A stretch of 64,000 nucleotides of DNA from Microvirga calopogonii (GCF_003347665.1 NZ_QDGA01000016.1:48136-112135); one strand, 5' to 3'; shown: positions 18,086 through 27,562, counted from the stretch's first letter. Program-made: numbers and translations. Notes: generated from the sequence alone by a model not told the origin.

Positions 18086-18181
18086 ATTGCTTTAGGCGGC
18101 GCATCGTGGGGCCCTCTTGGTCCGCGCGATGCGCTGGGTCGCCTGGAGGCGACGTTATCTTTGATCGATCGGAGCAAAGCC

Positions 18182-18478
18182 ATGAGCGGAACGACACGCA
18201 GCAGCGCCGGCCTCGACACCCGCCGCAGGCAGATCCTGTATCGCTCCTGGCATCGCGGCATGCGGGAGATGGACCTGATCATGGGCCGCTTCGCGGATGC
18301 GGAGATCGGCGAGCTGTCCGAGGAGGACCTCGACGAGTTCGAGCGCCTGATCGAGGTGACCGACCGCGACCTGCTCGGCTGGATCACGGGCGAGATCGAA
18401 ACGCCCTCCAATTACGACACGCCGCTGTTCAAGAGGCTGAAGGCGTTCCACACCCACACGTCGCCGATTCACAGCTGA
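18182..18478 (+). CDS. sdhE: Succinate dehydrogenase assembly factor 2 (FAD assembly factor)
   Basis: A 98-residue protein of the SdhE/Sdh5 family (DUF339), which promotes covalent attachment of FAD to the succinate dehydrogenase flavoprotein. The signature RGMREMDLIMGRFAD (about residues 24-38) contains the conserved RGMxE flavinylation motif; the rest of the five-helix bundle follows (SEEDLDEFERLIEVTDRDL, then GWITG). The ATG at 18182 is chosen because the longer frame (from 17831) reads through the recG promoter and the palindromic repeat and has no family resemblance. The neighbourhood recG-sdhE-mfd is conserved in this order of bacteria. Confidence 0.93.
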   Translation: MSGTTRSSAGLDTRRRQILYRSWHRGMREMDLIMGRFADAEIGELSEEDLDEFERLIEVTDRDLLGWITGEIETPSNYDTPLFKRLKAFHTHTSPIHS

Positions 18479-18485
18479 CGCTCAC

Positions 18486-18580
18486 CACGTCATGGCCGGC
18501 CTCGTGCCGGCCATCCCGATAAGGAAAGGCTCGGCGCTTCAATTGGTCGGGATCACCGGCACAAGGCCGGTGATGACGTG
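18486..18580. repeat. Inverted pair of short palindromic (REP-like) repeats
   Basis: Two copies of a roughly 34-bp palindromic unit face each other: CACGTCATGGCCGGCCTCGT... at 18486-18520 and its inverted relative ending TGATGACGTG at 18546-18580. Each has a 9-11 bp GC-rich stem (for example ACCGGC/GCCGGT) and both are bounded by CACGTCAT and CCCGAT. The same unit recurs near 22270-22526, 27452-27540 and 34430-34650. They lie right after sdhE and may act as terminators. Confidence 0.85.
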
Positions 18581-18731
18581 GGTGGTTGGTCCCCATACCA
18601 GTCACAAAGCGTGGCGCCTCACCGGGGATGACAGGAGCCCTTGCATCGGACTAAACCACACCGCTCCTTCAATTTAACGAACCGGCCCCTCGGGCCTGCG
18701 TTCTCCTTGATCTCTGAACCGATACCTCATC

Positions 18732-21700
18732 ATGAAGCCAGCCCTGACCCGTGCTCTCGACGCCCTGAAGAAGGGTCAAAGCCTGACGCTGTCCAGCGTG
18801 CCGGACGGCTTCGACGCGCTTGCCGTCGCCGATCTTGCACGCGGCCTGTCGGGGCAGGTGGAGGGGCCGGCGGTTCTGGTTCATGTGGCACGCGACGGAC
18901 AGCGGCAGCAGAACTTCGCCAACAGCCTCGCCTTCATCGCGCCCGAGATCGAGATCCTGACCTTCCCGGCCTGGGACTGCCAGCCCTATGACCGGGTCTC
19001 GCCCAATGCGGCGATCACGGCCCAGCGGATGACGACGCTTGCCCGGCTTGCCCGCTCCAAGACCTCGGAGGACAAGCCGCGCATCCTCTCGACCACGGTG
19101 AATGCCCTGGTCCAGCGCGTGCCGCCGAAAGCTCGCATCGCGGCCGAGACCTTCTCGGCAGCGCCGGGCAACGTGGTCGACACGACGCAGCTCATCAACT
19201 GGCTCGAGGCCAACGGCTTCCTGCGTACCGGCACCGTGCGCGACACGGGCGAATACGCGGTCCGGGGTGGCATCATCGATCTGTTCCCGGCGGGGCTTCC
19301 CAACCCGGTGCGCCTCGACTTCTTCGGCGATGCCCTGGAATCGATCCGCGCCTTCGACCCGGAGACCCAGCGCACGGTCGGTACCCTGCGGTCCCTCGAT
19401 CTGGTTCCCATGAGCGAGGTCCAGCTCACCACGGAGAGCATCCGGCGCTTCCGGCAGTCCTACGTGGCGGCCTTCGGGGCGCCGACCCGGGACGACAGGC
19501 TCTACGAGGCGATCAGCGAAGGCAGGCGCTATCCCGGCCTCGAGCACTGGATGCCCCTGTTCCACGACCATCTCGACACCCTGTTCGACTACCTGCCGGG
19601 CATTCCGGTGGTGTTCGACACGCTGGCCGACGATGCCGCCGGAGAGCGCCTCGCCCAGGTGAAGGATTATTACGACGCCCGCCGCGAGGCCATGGGGCAG
19701 AACCAACCCGGGGTCGCGCCGTATCGCCCGCTCCCGCCGGATGCGCTCTATTTCAAGCCGGACGAATGGTCCGACCGCACGGCCAAACTGCCGCTCGCGC
19801 GGCTGACCCCCTTCGCCGTGCCGGAATCCTCCGGCCGTCTCGTCATCGATTGCGAGGCCCGGCAGGGACGCAACTTCATTGCCGAGCGTGCCGACGAGAA
19901 CGCGAACGTGTTCGAGGCGGTGGTTCGGCACATCCGCGAACTCCAGGCCGGCAAGAAGCGTGTGATGCTTGGCGCCTGGACCGAAGGCTCGCGTGAACGC
20001 CTGTGCCATGTGCTGCAGGACCACGACCTGCGCCAGACGAAGCCCATCGCCCGTTTCTCCGACGCGATGGCCTATCCGCGCAACGAGATCCCGGTCGGCA
20101 TCTGGCCGCTCGAATCGGGCTTCGAGACGGCCGACCTCGCCGTCATCAGCGAGCAGGACATCCTAGGCGACCGCCTCGTGCGCCAGAAGCGCAAATCAAA
20201 GCGGCCGCAGGACTTCCTCACCGAGGTTGCGGCGCTGACGCCGGGCGACCTCGTGGTCCATGTGGATCACGGCATCGGCCGCTTCGAGGGCCTGAAGACC
20301 ATCGAGGCGGCGGGCGCGCCGCACGATTGCCTCGAGCTGCATTATGCGGGCGGCGACCGCCTGTTCCTGCCGGTGGAGAACATCGAGCTTCTGACCCGCT
20401 ACGGGTCGGAAGAGACGGAAGTCCAGCTCGACAAGCTCGGCGGCGGGGCGTGGCAGGCCCGCAAGGCGCGCATGAAGCAGCGCATCCGCGAGATGGCGGG
20501 CGCGCTCATGAAGATCGCCGCAGCCCGCATCCTCAAGGAAGCACCTCGTCTGACGCCGCCGGAAGGCCTCTACGACGAATTCGCGGCCCGCTTCCCCTAT
20601 GACGAGACCGAGGACCAGCTCAACGCCATCGAAGCGGTGCTGGACGACATGGCCTCGGGCCGTCCGATGGATCGCCTTGTCTGCGGCGACGTGGGCTTCG
20701 GCAAGACGGAGGTCGCGCTGCGCGCCGCGTTCGTCGCCGCCATGAGCGGCAAGCAGGTGGCCGTGGTGGTGCCGACGACGCTGCTGGCCCGCCAGCATTA
20801 CCGCACCTTCTGCGACCGCTTCCGCGGCCTGCCGCTCAACGTGGCGCAGGCCTCCCGCTTCGTCCCGGCCGCCGAGATGAAGAAGACCAAGGAGGGGCTG
20901 GCCGACGGGTCGGTCGACATCGTCATCGGCACCCATGCGGTGCTCGGCAAGACCATCAAGTTCAAGGATCTCGGCCTCATCATCGTCGACGAGGAGCAGC
21001 ATTTCGGCGTTTCGCACAAGGAGCGCCTGAAGGAGCTGCGCGCCGAGGTGCACGTGCTGACTCTCTCGGCCACTCCGATCCCGCGCACCCTGCAACTGGC
21101 GCTGACCGGCGTACGCGAGCTGTCGCTGATCACCACGCCGCCGGTGGACCGTCTTGCGGTGCGCACCTTCATCACGCCCTTCGACCCCCTCCTGATCCGC
21201 GAGGCGCTGCTGCGCGAGCGCTACCGGGGCGGGCAGGCCTTCTACGTGGTGCCTCGCCTCGACGATCTCGGCGACGTGAAGGCCTTCCTCGACAAGGAGG
21301 TGCCTGAGGCGAAGGTGGCGGTGGCGCACGGCCAGATGGCGGCGGGCCAGCTCGAAGACGTCATGACGGCCTTCTACGAGGGCAAGTACGACATCCTGCT
21401 CTCCACCACCATCGTGGAATCGGGCCTCGACATCCCGACCGCCAACACACTCATCGTCCACCGGGCCGACATGTTCGGCCTGTCCCAGCTCTACCAGCTG
21501 CGCGGCCGCGTCGGACGCTCGAAGACCCGCGCCTATGCCCTGTTCTCTGTCCCGGCCAACAAGACGCTGACTGTCCAGGCGGAACGCCGCCTCAAGGTGC
21601 TCCAGACCCTCGACACCCTGGGCGCGGGCTTCCAGCTCGCCTCGCACGATCTCGACATCCGCGGCGCGGGCAACCTGCTCGGCGAGGAGCAGTCCGGCCA

Positions 21701-22253
21701 CATCAAGGAGGTCGGTTACGAGCTCTACCAGCAGATGCTGGAAGAGGCTGTGGCGCAGCTCAAGGCCGGGATCGAGGAACCGGCGGAGGATCAATGGTCG
21801 CCCACCATTGCGGTCGGCGCGCCGGTGATGATCCCGGAAAGCTACATTGCCGACCTGCAATTGCGGCTCGGGCTCTACCGTCGCCTCTCGACCTTCGAGA
21901 CCGACCAGGAGATCGACGCGTTCCGGGCCGAGCTGGTGGACCGTTTCGGACCGGTGCCGTCGGAGGTCGATCAGCTTCTCAAGATCATGGCGATCAAGGT
22001 GCTCTGCCGTCGTGCGAACGTGGAAAAGGTGGACGGCGGCCCGAAGGGCATCATTATTTCCTTCCGCGACAATTCCTTCGCCAACCCGACCGGGCTCATC
22101 TCCTATGTCACCGAGCAGGCATCCTTCGCGAAGGTACGCCCCGACATGAAGATCGTGTTCGTCCGCGACACCGAAACCCCGGACGAGCGCATCAAGGCTT
22201 CGACGACGATCCTCCGCAGCCTCGTGCGAATCGCGGAGAAGAAGGCGGCCTAG
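18732..22253 (+). CDS. mfd: Transcription-repair coupling factor
   Basis: An 1173-residue ATP-dependent translocase that removes stalled RNA polymerase at DNA lesions and recruits UvrA. Order of parts: UvrB-homology region at the N terminus (VRGGIIDLFPAGLPNPVRLDFFGD near 170-200), the RNA polymerase-interacting domain beginning LTPGDLVVHVDHGIGRFEGL (about 500), the RecG-like motor with Walker A CGDVGFGKTEVALRAA (about 650-665), DEEQHFGVSHKE (about 752), SATPIPRTLQLAL, the TRG motif DLDIRGAGNLLGEEQSGHI, and the C-terminal TRCF domain that hides the UvrA site. Length is normal. ATG at 18732. Confidence 0.97.
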   Translation: MKPALTRALDALKKGQSLTLSSVPDGFDALAVADLARGLSGQVEGPAVLVHVARDGQRQQNFANSLAFIAPEIEILTFPAWDCQPYDRVSPNAAITAQRMTTLARLARSKTSEDKPRILSTTVNALVQRVPPKARIAAETFSAAPGNVVDTTQLINWLEANGFLRTGTVRDTGEYAVRGGIIDLFPAGLPNPVRLDFFGDALESIRAFDPETQRTVGTLRSLDLVPMSEVQLTTESIRRFRQSYVAAFGAPTRDDRLYEAISEGRRYPGLEHWMPLFHDHLDTLFDYLPGIPVVFDTLADDAAGERLAQVKDYYDARREAMGQNQPGVAPYRPLPPDALYFKPDEWSDRTAKLPLARLTPFAVPESSGRLVIDCEARQGRNFIAERADENANVFEAVVRHIRELQAGKKRVMLGAWTEGSRERLCHVLQDHDLRQTKPIARFSDAMAYPRNEIPVGIWPLESGFETADLAVISEQDILGDRLVRQKRKSKRPQDFLTEVAALTPGDLVVHVDHGIGRFEGLKTIEAAGAPHDCLELHYAGGDRLFLPVENIELLTRYGSEETEVQLDKLGGGAWQARKARMKQRIREMAGALMKIAAARILKEAPRLTPPEGLYDEFAARFPYDETEDQLNAIEAVLDDMASGRPMDRLVCGDVGFGKTEVALRAAFVAAMSGKQVAVVVPTTLLARQHYRTFCDRFRGLPLNVAQASRFVPAAEMKKTKEGLADGSVDIVIGTHAVLGKTIKFKDLGLIIVDEEQHFGVSHKERLKELRAEVHVLTLSATPIPRTLQLALTGVRELSLITTPPVDRLAVRTFITPFDPLLIREALLRERYRGGQAFYVVPRLDDLGDVKAFLDKEVPEAKVAVAHGQMAAGQLEDVMTAFYEGKYDILLSTTIVESGLDIPTANTLIVHRADMFGLSQLYQLRGRVGRSKTRAYALFSVPANKTLTVQAERRLKVLQTLDTLGAGFQLASHDLDIRGAGNLLGEEQSGHIKEVGYELYQQMLEEAVAQLKAGIEEPAEDQWSPTIAVGAPVMIPESYIADLQLRLGLYRRLSTFETDQEIDAFRAELVDRFGPVPSEVDQLLKIMAIKVLCRRANVEKVDGGPKGIIISFRDNSFANPTGLISYVTEQASFAKVRPDMKIVFVRDTETPDERIKASTTILRSLVRIAEKKAA

Positions 22254-22269
22254 GGCGTGAACGCATGAC

Positions 22270-22526
22270 GCGTCATCACCGGCCTTGTGCCGGTGATCCC
22301 GATGGCATGAAACGCCGAGTCTCTCCGTATCGGGATGGCCGGGACAAGCCCGGCCATGACGTGGGGACTGTCATCCCCGGCGGCCTTAGGCCGGGAAGGG
22401 GATCCACCGACACGCCCGGAGCTATGGATTCCCTGCCCCTCCGCGACGCTTCGGCCGGGAATGACACCGAGGGCGGTCCTATAAGCGAGATCACCGGCAC
22501 AAGGCCGGTGATGACGTGAGAGGGTT
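22270..22526. repeat. Cluster of palindromic REP-like repeats downstream of mfd
   Basis: At least three units of the same family as at 18486: 22270-22303 (with ACCGGC CTTGT GCCGGT core), 22329-22363 (GGCCGGG ACAAG CCCGGCC core) and 22495-22526 (ACCGGC ACAAG GCCGGT core). Between them lies a different GC-rich repeat (CATCCCCGGCGGCC... / ...GGCCGGGAATGACA, about 22370-22466). The orientation alternates. The whole space between mfd and the convergent receiver-like gene is made of this material. Confidence 0.82.
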
Positions 22527-22543
22527 ATAGCGGACCCGAAAGC

Positions 22544-22888
22544 TCAGATGTCCTGCGCCGCGACGGCGTGCATGCTGAGCTGGTTCTGGAGCATCGTGAC
22601 GGCGCCGCTCACGCCGCCCGTAAGGATCACGGGAGTGCCGCTCTCGGCCAGGTTCTTGCGGAGACGGTTGGCGAGTTCCAGGAAGCGGCGCCGCTCGGCC
22701 CAGCCGGCCTCCCGGGGCATCTGCAGCACCACGGCCGCAGGACTCGGAATCAGGGCCAGAACATCGTCGGCGGCCTCGAAGGGGGTCGTGACGCTCGCAT
22801 ATCCCATGCCGGCCAGTTCCATCGACAGAGCACTGTCGGGAGCACGGTCGCCGTTGTCGACGACGAGAACCTTCGGCATTGCGTTCAT
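22544..22888 (-). CDS. Receiver-like protein, function unknown
   Basis: A 114-residue protein from ATG 22888 (MNAMPKVLVVDNGDRAPD). The beginning, PKVLVVDNGD, and the alternating pattern of hydrophobic strands (VLVVD, AAVVLQM, TPVILTGG) look like a CheY-type receiver fold. The second acidic residue of the usual pocket may be Asp11-Asp14, but where the phosphoacceptor Asp is expected the sequence is AAVVLQMPREAG with no Asp, so it is probably a degenerate, non-phosphorylated pseudo-receiver. A frame extension to 22936 exists but adds a doubtful Cys-rich leader. It is convergent with mfd and has no obvious partner. Confidence 0.66.
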   Translation of the reverse strand: MNAMPKVLVVDNGDRAPDSALSMELAGMGYASVTTPFEAADDVLALIPSPAAVVLQMPREAGWAERRRFLELANRLRKNLAESGTPVILTGGVSGAVTMLQNQLSMHAVAAQDI

Positions 22889-23017
22889 GACGATACCCTG
22901 CAGTTGGACGCGACAGATGAGACAGGAGGTGCTCACCTAACGTCGAAGCAGAGCATTTGTTTCATCATCTACATGAATGGAAGCTCAACAATAGGCCCCG
23001 TGCACGGCCCATCGGGG

Positions 23018-24832
23018 TTAGTGCGGCTGCCACCACCAGGTATCGATATTGGTCCCCATGAGCGGCGTCCTGTCCGGCCGCCTGAGATCGGCCTTGTGGG
23101 CAAGCCATTGATCTTTCAGGTAGAAAAGAGGAACCACGTAGAAGCCTGAGAGGAGGGCGCGGTCGAGCGCCCGCACGGACGAGACGAAGTCCTCCCGGCT
23201 TTTGGCCTCGAGCAGGCTGTCGATCAGGCGGTCGATCGCCGGCGAGGTAACCCCCGCGTGGTTCTGGGACCCACCCCTTTGCGCCGCGGCCGAGCCCCAG
23301 CGGTTGCGCTGTTCATTGCCCGGGGAGGGCGTTCCGGGCCAGAGCCATTGCACCATGTCGAAGTCGAAGCGGGCGAGGCGGCGCCAGTACTGCACGTCAT
23401 CGACGAGGCGCACACGGGCCTGAATGCCGATTCGGCTCAAGGATTGCGAGAAGTTGAGCGCGAGCCGCTCCTGCGAGCGGGAATTGACCAGCATCTCGAA
23501 GGCGAAGGGCTCGCTCGTGCCCTTGCGGCGCAGGACATCGTTCTCCAGCATCCAGCCCGCCTCGGCCAGAAGCGTGAGGGCGCGCCGCGCCGTCTCCCGG
23601 TCCCGGCCCGAGCCGTCGCCGGCGGGCGGTTCCCAGCGGCCTTCGAGGATGTCCTCGCGCACGGCGCCGGGGAACGCCGCCAGCAAGGAGCGTTCCCGCT
23701 CGTCGGCGGGCCTGCCCGTCGAGGCGAGGTCGGAACCGGCGAAATAGCTGTCGGAGCGGGTGAGCTGGCCGAAATAGAGGTTGCGGTTCACCCAGTCGAA
23801 ATCGAACAGGTAGCTCAATGCCTCCCGAACCCGCACATCCGCGAAAAGGGCCCTGCGGGTGTTGAACACGAAGCCGTTCATGCCCTTGGGCAGCCGGGTC
23901 GCCAGGGTCTCGCGTACGATGCGGCCGTCCCTCACGGCGGGGATGTCGTAGCCTGTGGCCCATTGACCCGGATCGCCCTCGATCCGGAAATCGTAGAGCC
24001 CGGCCTTGAAGGCCTCGAACAGGCTGTTGGCATCGCGATAGAAATCGTACCGGATCTCGTCGAAGTTATAGAGGCCGCGGGTGATGGCCAAATCCTCGCC
24101 CCAGTAATCCTTGCGGCGCGTCAGCACGACCCGCTCGCCGGGCCTCACCTCGGTCAGGGCATAGGGGCCGGAGCCGATGGGCGGTGTCAGGGAGGTTTTG
24201 TCGAAGGTCTCCATGTTGGTCGCATGGGCCGGGAAGATCGGCATCGTCATGCCGATGAGGAGCGGCAATTCCCGGTCGTTGGAGCCGGAGAGATCAAAGC
24301 GGATGCGGTGCGGGTCGAGGATCTCGACGGCCTTTACCTGCCCGAAGCTGGAGCGGTGGAAGGGCTTGCCGTATTTCTTCAGCGCCTCGAAGGAGAAGCG
24401 CACGTCCTCGGCCGTCAGGGGACGGCCGTCCGAAAAGCGGGCGCGGGGATCAAGGTTGAAGGTGATGAAGCTCCGGTCCTCCGGCATCTCGACCGTTCGG
24501 GCGACGAGGCCGTAGATCGTGAACGGCTCGTCGGTCGAGCGCATCATCAGGCTCTGGAGCACGTAGCGCGGCACCGCGTCCGGGGCGACGCCGAGGACGA
24601 TCAACGGATTGAGGCTGTCGAACGTGCCCTGGAGGGCCAGCGTGATTCGACCACCCTTCGGCGCCTGGGGATTGGCGTAGGGCAGGTGCTCGAAGCCCGG
24701 CGGAAGGGCAGGCTCCCCGTGCATCGCGATGCCATGCCGCGGCGCCTCCTGACCGGCCTCGGCTGCGAGTCCCAGGGCCGGAAAGAGAAACGCGGCGACA
24801 ATCAGCAGATTCCGTATAAGCCTGAGGCCCAT
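23018..24832 (-). CDS. Extracellular solute-binding protein, family 5 (YejA-like)
   Basis: A 604-residue periplasmic binding protein of oligopeptide-type ABC importers. It has a Sec signal (MGLRLIRNLLIVAAFLFPALGLAAE) and then the family start HGIAMHGEPALPPGFEHLPYANP, characteristic of the YejA subgroup, with the SBP_bac_5 features RFSDGRPLTAEDVRFSFEAL and GSGPYALTEVRPGERVVLTR. YejA-type proteins bind peptides such as microcin C in enterobacteria; the ligand here is unknown. No permease or ATPase genes adjoin it, so its transporter must be coded elsewhere. Start ATG at 24832 is followed by a normal signal peptide. Confidence 0.9.
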   Translation of the reverse strand: MGLRLIRNLLIVAAFLFPALGLAAEAGQEAPRHGIAMHGEPALPPGFEHLPYANPQAPKGGRITLALQGTFDSLNPLIVLGVAPDAVPRYVLQSLMMRSTDEPFTIYGLVARTVEMPEDRSFITFNLDPRARFSDGRPLTAEDVRFSFEALKKYGKPFHRSSFGQVKAVEILDPHRIRFDLSGSNDRELPLLIGMTMPIFPAHATNMETFDKTSLTPPIGSGPYALTEVRPGERVVLTRRKDYWGEDLAITRGLYNFDEIRYDFYRDANSLFEAFKAGLYDFRIEGDPGQWATGYDIPAVRDGRIVRETLATRLPKGMNGFVFNTRRALFADVRVREALSYLFDFDWVNRNLYFGQLTRSDSYFAGSDLASTGRPADERERSLLAAFPGAVREDILEGRWEPPAGDGSGRDRETARRALTLLAEAGWMLENDVLRRKGTSEPFAFEMLVNSRSQERLALNFSQSLSRIGIQARVRLVDDVQYWRRLARFDFDMVQWLWPGTPSPGNEQRNRWGSAAAQRGGSQNHAGVTSPAIDRLIDSLLEAKSREDFVSSVRALDRALLSGFYVVPLFYLKDQWLAHKADLRRPDRTPLMGTNIDTWWWQPH

Positions 24833-25050
24833 GACGCTCCCGGTGCAAGACGGCGTTCAACCTGAGCAATGTTGTACAGAAATTTGCCCGAGGTGACTGG
24901 AAACCTACCACACGAAAGGTTAAAGGAGCCGCACACGTCTTGTCTTCGCCACATTAGGCAAGGATTTGGACCCCGTCATTGCAGGTTAAGAACACGCCGG
25001 ATAAACGGCATATTCGAAAGCCGACCTTTCGACTGAAGAGGATCACAAAC

Positions 25051-25839
25051 ATGTCTTTCGCGACACGCTTCGCGAGCCTGGGGGGGACCCGTGGCCTGGC
25101 AACCGCCATGGCTCTTCTGGTGAGCGCACCCGTTCTGGCTCAGACCGCTCCGGCCCCGAAGCCCGCGGCTCCGGCGACCCGTCCGGCCGCCCCGGCCCAG
25201 CAGCCCGCTCCAGGCGGCGCCCAGCAGCAGAATTCCGGCCCGACGGTCGTGCAGGTGAAGGCCGAGCCGTCCCAGCCGGAATGGACCAAGGTCTGCGGCA
25301 AGGACCAGAACACCAACACCGAGATCTGCTACACGACCCGCGACTTCGTGTCGGACCAGGGCCAGCCGGTTCTCGCTCTCGCCGTCTATGACGTGAAGGG
25401 TCAGCAGCCGCAGAAGGTCGTCCGCTTCGTGATGCCGCTCGGACTGCTCCTGCAGCCCGGCCTGCGCTTCGCCGTGGATCAGGGCCAGGCGACCGCCGGC
25501 CGCTACGTCATGTGCCTGCCCAACGGCTGCTTCGCCGAGGCTCAGGTGAAGGACGACTTCATCGCCGCCATCAAAAAGGGCAGCAACCTGAACGTCAGCG
25601 TCCAGAACCAGATGGGCCGCGAGATCACCTTCGCCGTCCCGGCCGCCGGCTTCGGCAAGGCTTTCGACGGTCCTCCGATCGACCCGAAGGTGCTCGAGGA
25701 GCAGCAGAAGAAGCTCCAGGAAGAGCTGCAGAAGAAGAGCGAGGAGATGCGTCAGCGCATGCTCCAGAGCCAGGGTCAGGGCGGCGCGGCCGCTCCCGGC
25801 GCTGCTGCTCCCGCCGCTCCGGCTGCTCCCAAGCCGTAA
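25051..25839 (+). CDS. Invasion associated locus B family protein
   Basis: A 262-residue exported protein. The signal peptide (about residues 1-30, ending SAPVLAQ) is followed by an Ala/Pro-rich spacer (about 30-65), the IalB domain (about 75-210) with WTKVCGKDQNTNTEICYTTRD and the Cys pair in YVMCLPNGCFAEAQV, and a charged helix (VLEEQQKKLQEELQKKSEE) before a second Ala/Pro-rich tail. IalB was named from Bartonella invasion; in free-living relatives the role is unknown. ATG at 25051 is chosen; the longer frame adds 24 non-signal residues. A strong terminator follows. Confidence 0.9.
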   Translation: MSFATRFASLGGTRGLATAMALLVSAPVLAQTAPAPKPAAPATRPAAPAQQPAPGGAQQQNSGPTVVQVKAEPSQPEWTKVCGKDQNTNTEICYTTRDFVSDQGQPVLALAVYDVKGQQPQKVVRFVMPLGLLLQPGLRFAVDQGQATAGRYVMCLPNGCFAEAQVKDDFIAAIKKGSNLNVSVQNQMGREITFAVPAAGFGKAFDGPPIDPKVLEEQQKKLQEELQKKSEEMRQRMLQSQGQGGAAAPGAAAPAAPAAPKP

Positions 25840-25862
25840 GGCTCGAAGCATCGACCAAACAG

Positions 25863-25893
25863 AAACGCCGGGCTTTTGGCCCGGCGTTTTCTT
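25863..25893 (+). terminator. Intrinsic terminator between IalB gene and hspQ
   Basis: Stem AAACGCCGGG (25863-25872) with CCCGGCGTTT (25880-25889), 7-base loop, followed by T-rich TTCTTTTG. The A-run on the left would serve the convergent hspQ transcript too, so it is probably bidirectional. Confidence 0.9.
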
Positions 25894-25911
25894 TTGCCTC
25901 GATCGAAGATC

Positions 25912-26241
25912 TTAGTTGGCCAGGATCGGCTTGGCCTTGTAGATGCCGTTCTTCTCCAGGGTGAACATCTCGGCAATCATCGGATTGCGCAGAGGCTCGT
26001 CGGAATGGTCGGGCAGAAGGTTCTGCTCGGAAACGTAGGCAATGTACTCGGTTTCCGCGTTCTCGGCGAAGAGGTGGTAGAAAGGCTGGTCCTTGCGGGG
26101 CCGGACGTCCTCAGGGATCGACAGCCACCATTCCTCGGTGTTGTCGAATTCCGGATCGACATCGAAGATGAGCCCCCTGAAATCGAAGACCCGATGCCGA
26201 ACCACTTGGCCGATCGCGAATTTTGCTGAACTCGCTTTCAT
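25912..26241 (-). CDS. hspQ: Heat shock protein HspQ
   Basis: A 109-residue member of the HspQ/YccV family (hemimethylated DNA-binding-like fold). In E. coli HspQ is a heat-shock protein that modulates Lon protease. Family signs: FAIGQVVRHRVFDFRGLIFDVDPEF, EEWWLSIPEDVRPRKDQPFYH and the YVSEQNLLPD strand. ATG at 26241 is chosen because AAGGAG sits nine bases before it; an upstream in-frame start (26412) would add 57 unrelated residues. The gene stands alone between convergent IalB and the divergent AEC transporter. Confidence 0.94.
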   Translation of the reverse strand: MKASSAKFAIGQVVRHRVFDFRGLIFDVDPEFDNTEEWWLSIPEDVRPRKDQPFYHLFAENAETEYIAYVSEQNLLPDHSDEPLRNPMIAEMFTLEKNGIYKAKPILAN

Positions 26242-26462
26242 GGTCTTAACTCCTTGATCTCCATATAGAGATCCTCGCTGGAATCTCCAAATCGGCCATC
26301 TGTCACAATCAGGAGAGCGAAACCGCTCCAGGCTGGAGCCTTGCATTTCGCGACTGCCGCCCTTCCGAAAGGCAGGATTGCCGCAAGATGGGAACCTTGT
26401 CAGAAGAGGCATCCACCTCGGGGCCGTCGTACCTTCCTCCCGCTGTCCATTCGGAGCCGCCG

Positions 26463-27434
26463 ATGTCCGACCTGATCGGGCTGTTCAATCTTCTTGCCCC
26501 TTTCTTCGGCCTCATCGGGCTCGGCTTCTTCTGCGGCAGGGTGGTGAAGCAGCCCGAGGCCGGGCTCGCCTGGATGCAGTTCTTCCTCATCTACGTGGCG
26601 CTGCCCTGCCTGTTCTACCGGCTCATTGCCGATAAGCCCCTGGACGAGCTGGCCAATTGGCCGTTCGTCGCTGCGACGACCTTCTCGACCGCTTGCGCCT
26701 TCGTGCTCTCGTTCGCCACCGGCTGGCGCCACACGAAGGACCTGCCGCAATCCGTCATGCAGGGGGTGGCCGGGTCCTATTCCAATATCGGCTACATGGG
26801 GCCGCCGCTCATCCTCGCGGCCATCGGCACCTCGGCCAGTGCCCCGGTGGTCTTGATCTTCGTCTTCGACAACCTGTTCCTGTTTTCCGTGGTCCCGCTG
26901 CTGATGTCGATGGCTGGCCTCGACCGGCTCAGCCTGCCCGCAACGATCCGCCGGATCGTCTGGCGCGTGGTGACCCATCCGTTCAACGTCGCCACGGCCA
27001 TCGGCATCGCGGCGAGCTACCTGCATGTCCGGCTTCCCGGGCCCGCCGAGCAGATCGTCTCGTGGCTGTCCGGAGCGGCTGCGCCGTGCGCACTGTTCAT
27101 CCTCGGCGTGACGGTGGCCCTGCGGCCGTTGCGACAGATGCCGGGCGAGGTTCCGGCGCTCGTCTTCATCAAGCTGATTCTCCACCCGCTGCTGGTCTGG
27201 GTGGTGCTGTCAGCCGTGGGCGATTTCGGCCCGGCCTGGACCTACGCCGCCATGATCATGGCGGCCCTGCCGCCCGCCCTCAACATCTTCGTCATCTCGA
27301 CCCAGTACAATGTGGGCGTGGAACGCGCCTCGGCCTGCGTCCTCGTCGGCACTCTGGTGTCGATGTTCACCCTGACCGGCATTCTCTACCTCACCACGAA
27401 GACCGGGGTTCTGCCTTACGACCTGTTCCCGTGA
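26463..27434 (+). CDS. AEC family transporter
   Basis: A 323-residue inner-membrane protein with about ten hydrophobic segments and the auxin efflux carrier (AEC) family layout: FNLLAPFFGLIGLGFFCGR at the start, the helix break with GSYSNIGYMGPPLIL in the first half, and PPALNIFVISTQYNVGVERAS in the second half. Bacterial members move malate, malonate and similar small carboxylates; the substrate here is unknown. ATG at 26463 is preferred over 26388 because the first hydrophobic helix then starts within ten residues and GGAG lies before it. Confidence 0.88.
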   Translation: MSDLIGLFNLLAPFFGLIGLGFFCGRVVKQPEAGLAWMQFFLIYVALPCLFYRLIADKPLDELANWPFVAATTFSTACAFVLSFATGWRHTKDLPQSVMQGVAGSYSNIGYMGPPLILAAIGTSASAPVVLIFVFDNLFLFSVVPLLMSMAGLDRLSLPATIRRIVWRVVTHPFNVATAIGIAASYLHVRLPGPAEQIVSWLSGAAAPCALFILGVTVALRPLRQMPGEVPALVFIKLILHPLLVWVVLSAVGDFGPAWTYAAMIMAALPPALNIFVISTQYNVGVERASACVLVGTLVSMFTLTGILYLTTKTGVLPYDLFP

Positions 27435-27451
27435 GGGTATAATCCTCTCTC

Positions 27452-27540
27452 CACGTCATCACCGGCCTTGTGCCGGTGATCCCGGTTGGAAAAGCGCCGT
27501 GCCTCACACGATCGGGATGGCCGGCACGAGGCCGGCCATG
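27452..27540. repeat. Inverted pair of REP-like palindromes
   Basis: Unit 1 at 27452-27485 (CACGTCAT, then ACCGGC CTTGT GCCGGT, then CCCGG) and unit 2 in opposite orientation at 27510-27540 (GATCGGGATGGCCGGC ... GGCCGGCCATG). Same family as 18486-18580. It fills the space between the convergent AEC transporter and monooxygenase genes. Confidence 0.85.
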
Positions 27541-27562
27541 TCGACGGTGGTTTCAACCCGAC

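Noticed and set aside
17831..18181. Longer start for sdhE
   Set aside because: The extension runs through the recG start region and a palindromic repeat, and has no likeness to the family; ATG 18182 gives the normal length.
20196..21860. 554-codon minus-strand frame inside mfd
   Set aside because: A shadow of the GC-rich mfd codons; composition (His/Arg/Gly/Asp repeats) is that of a mirror frame, and mfd is certain.
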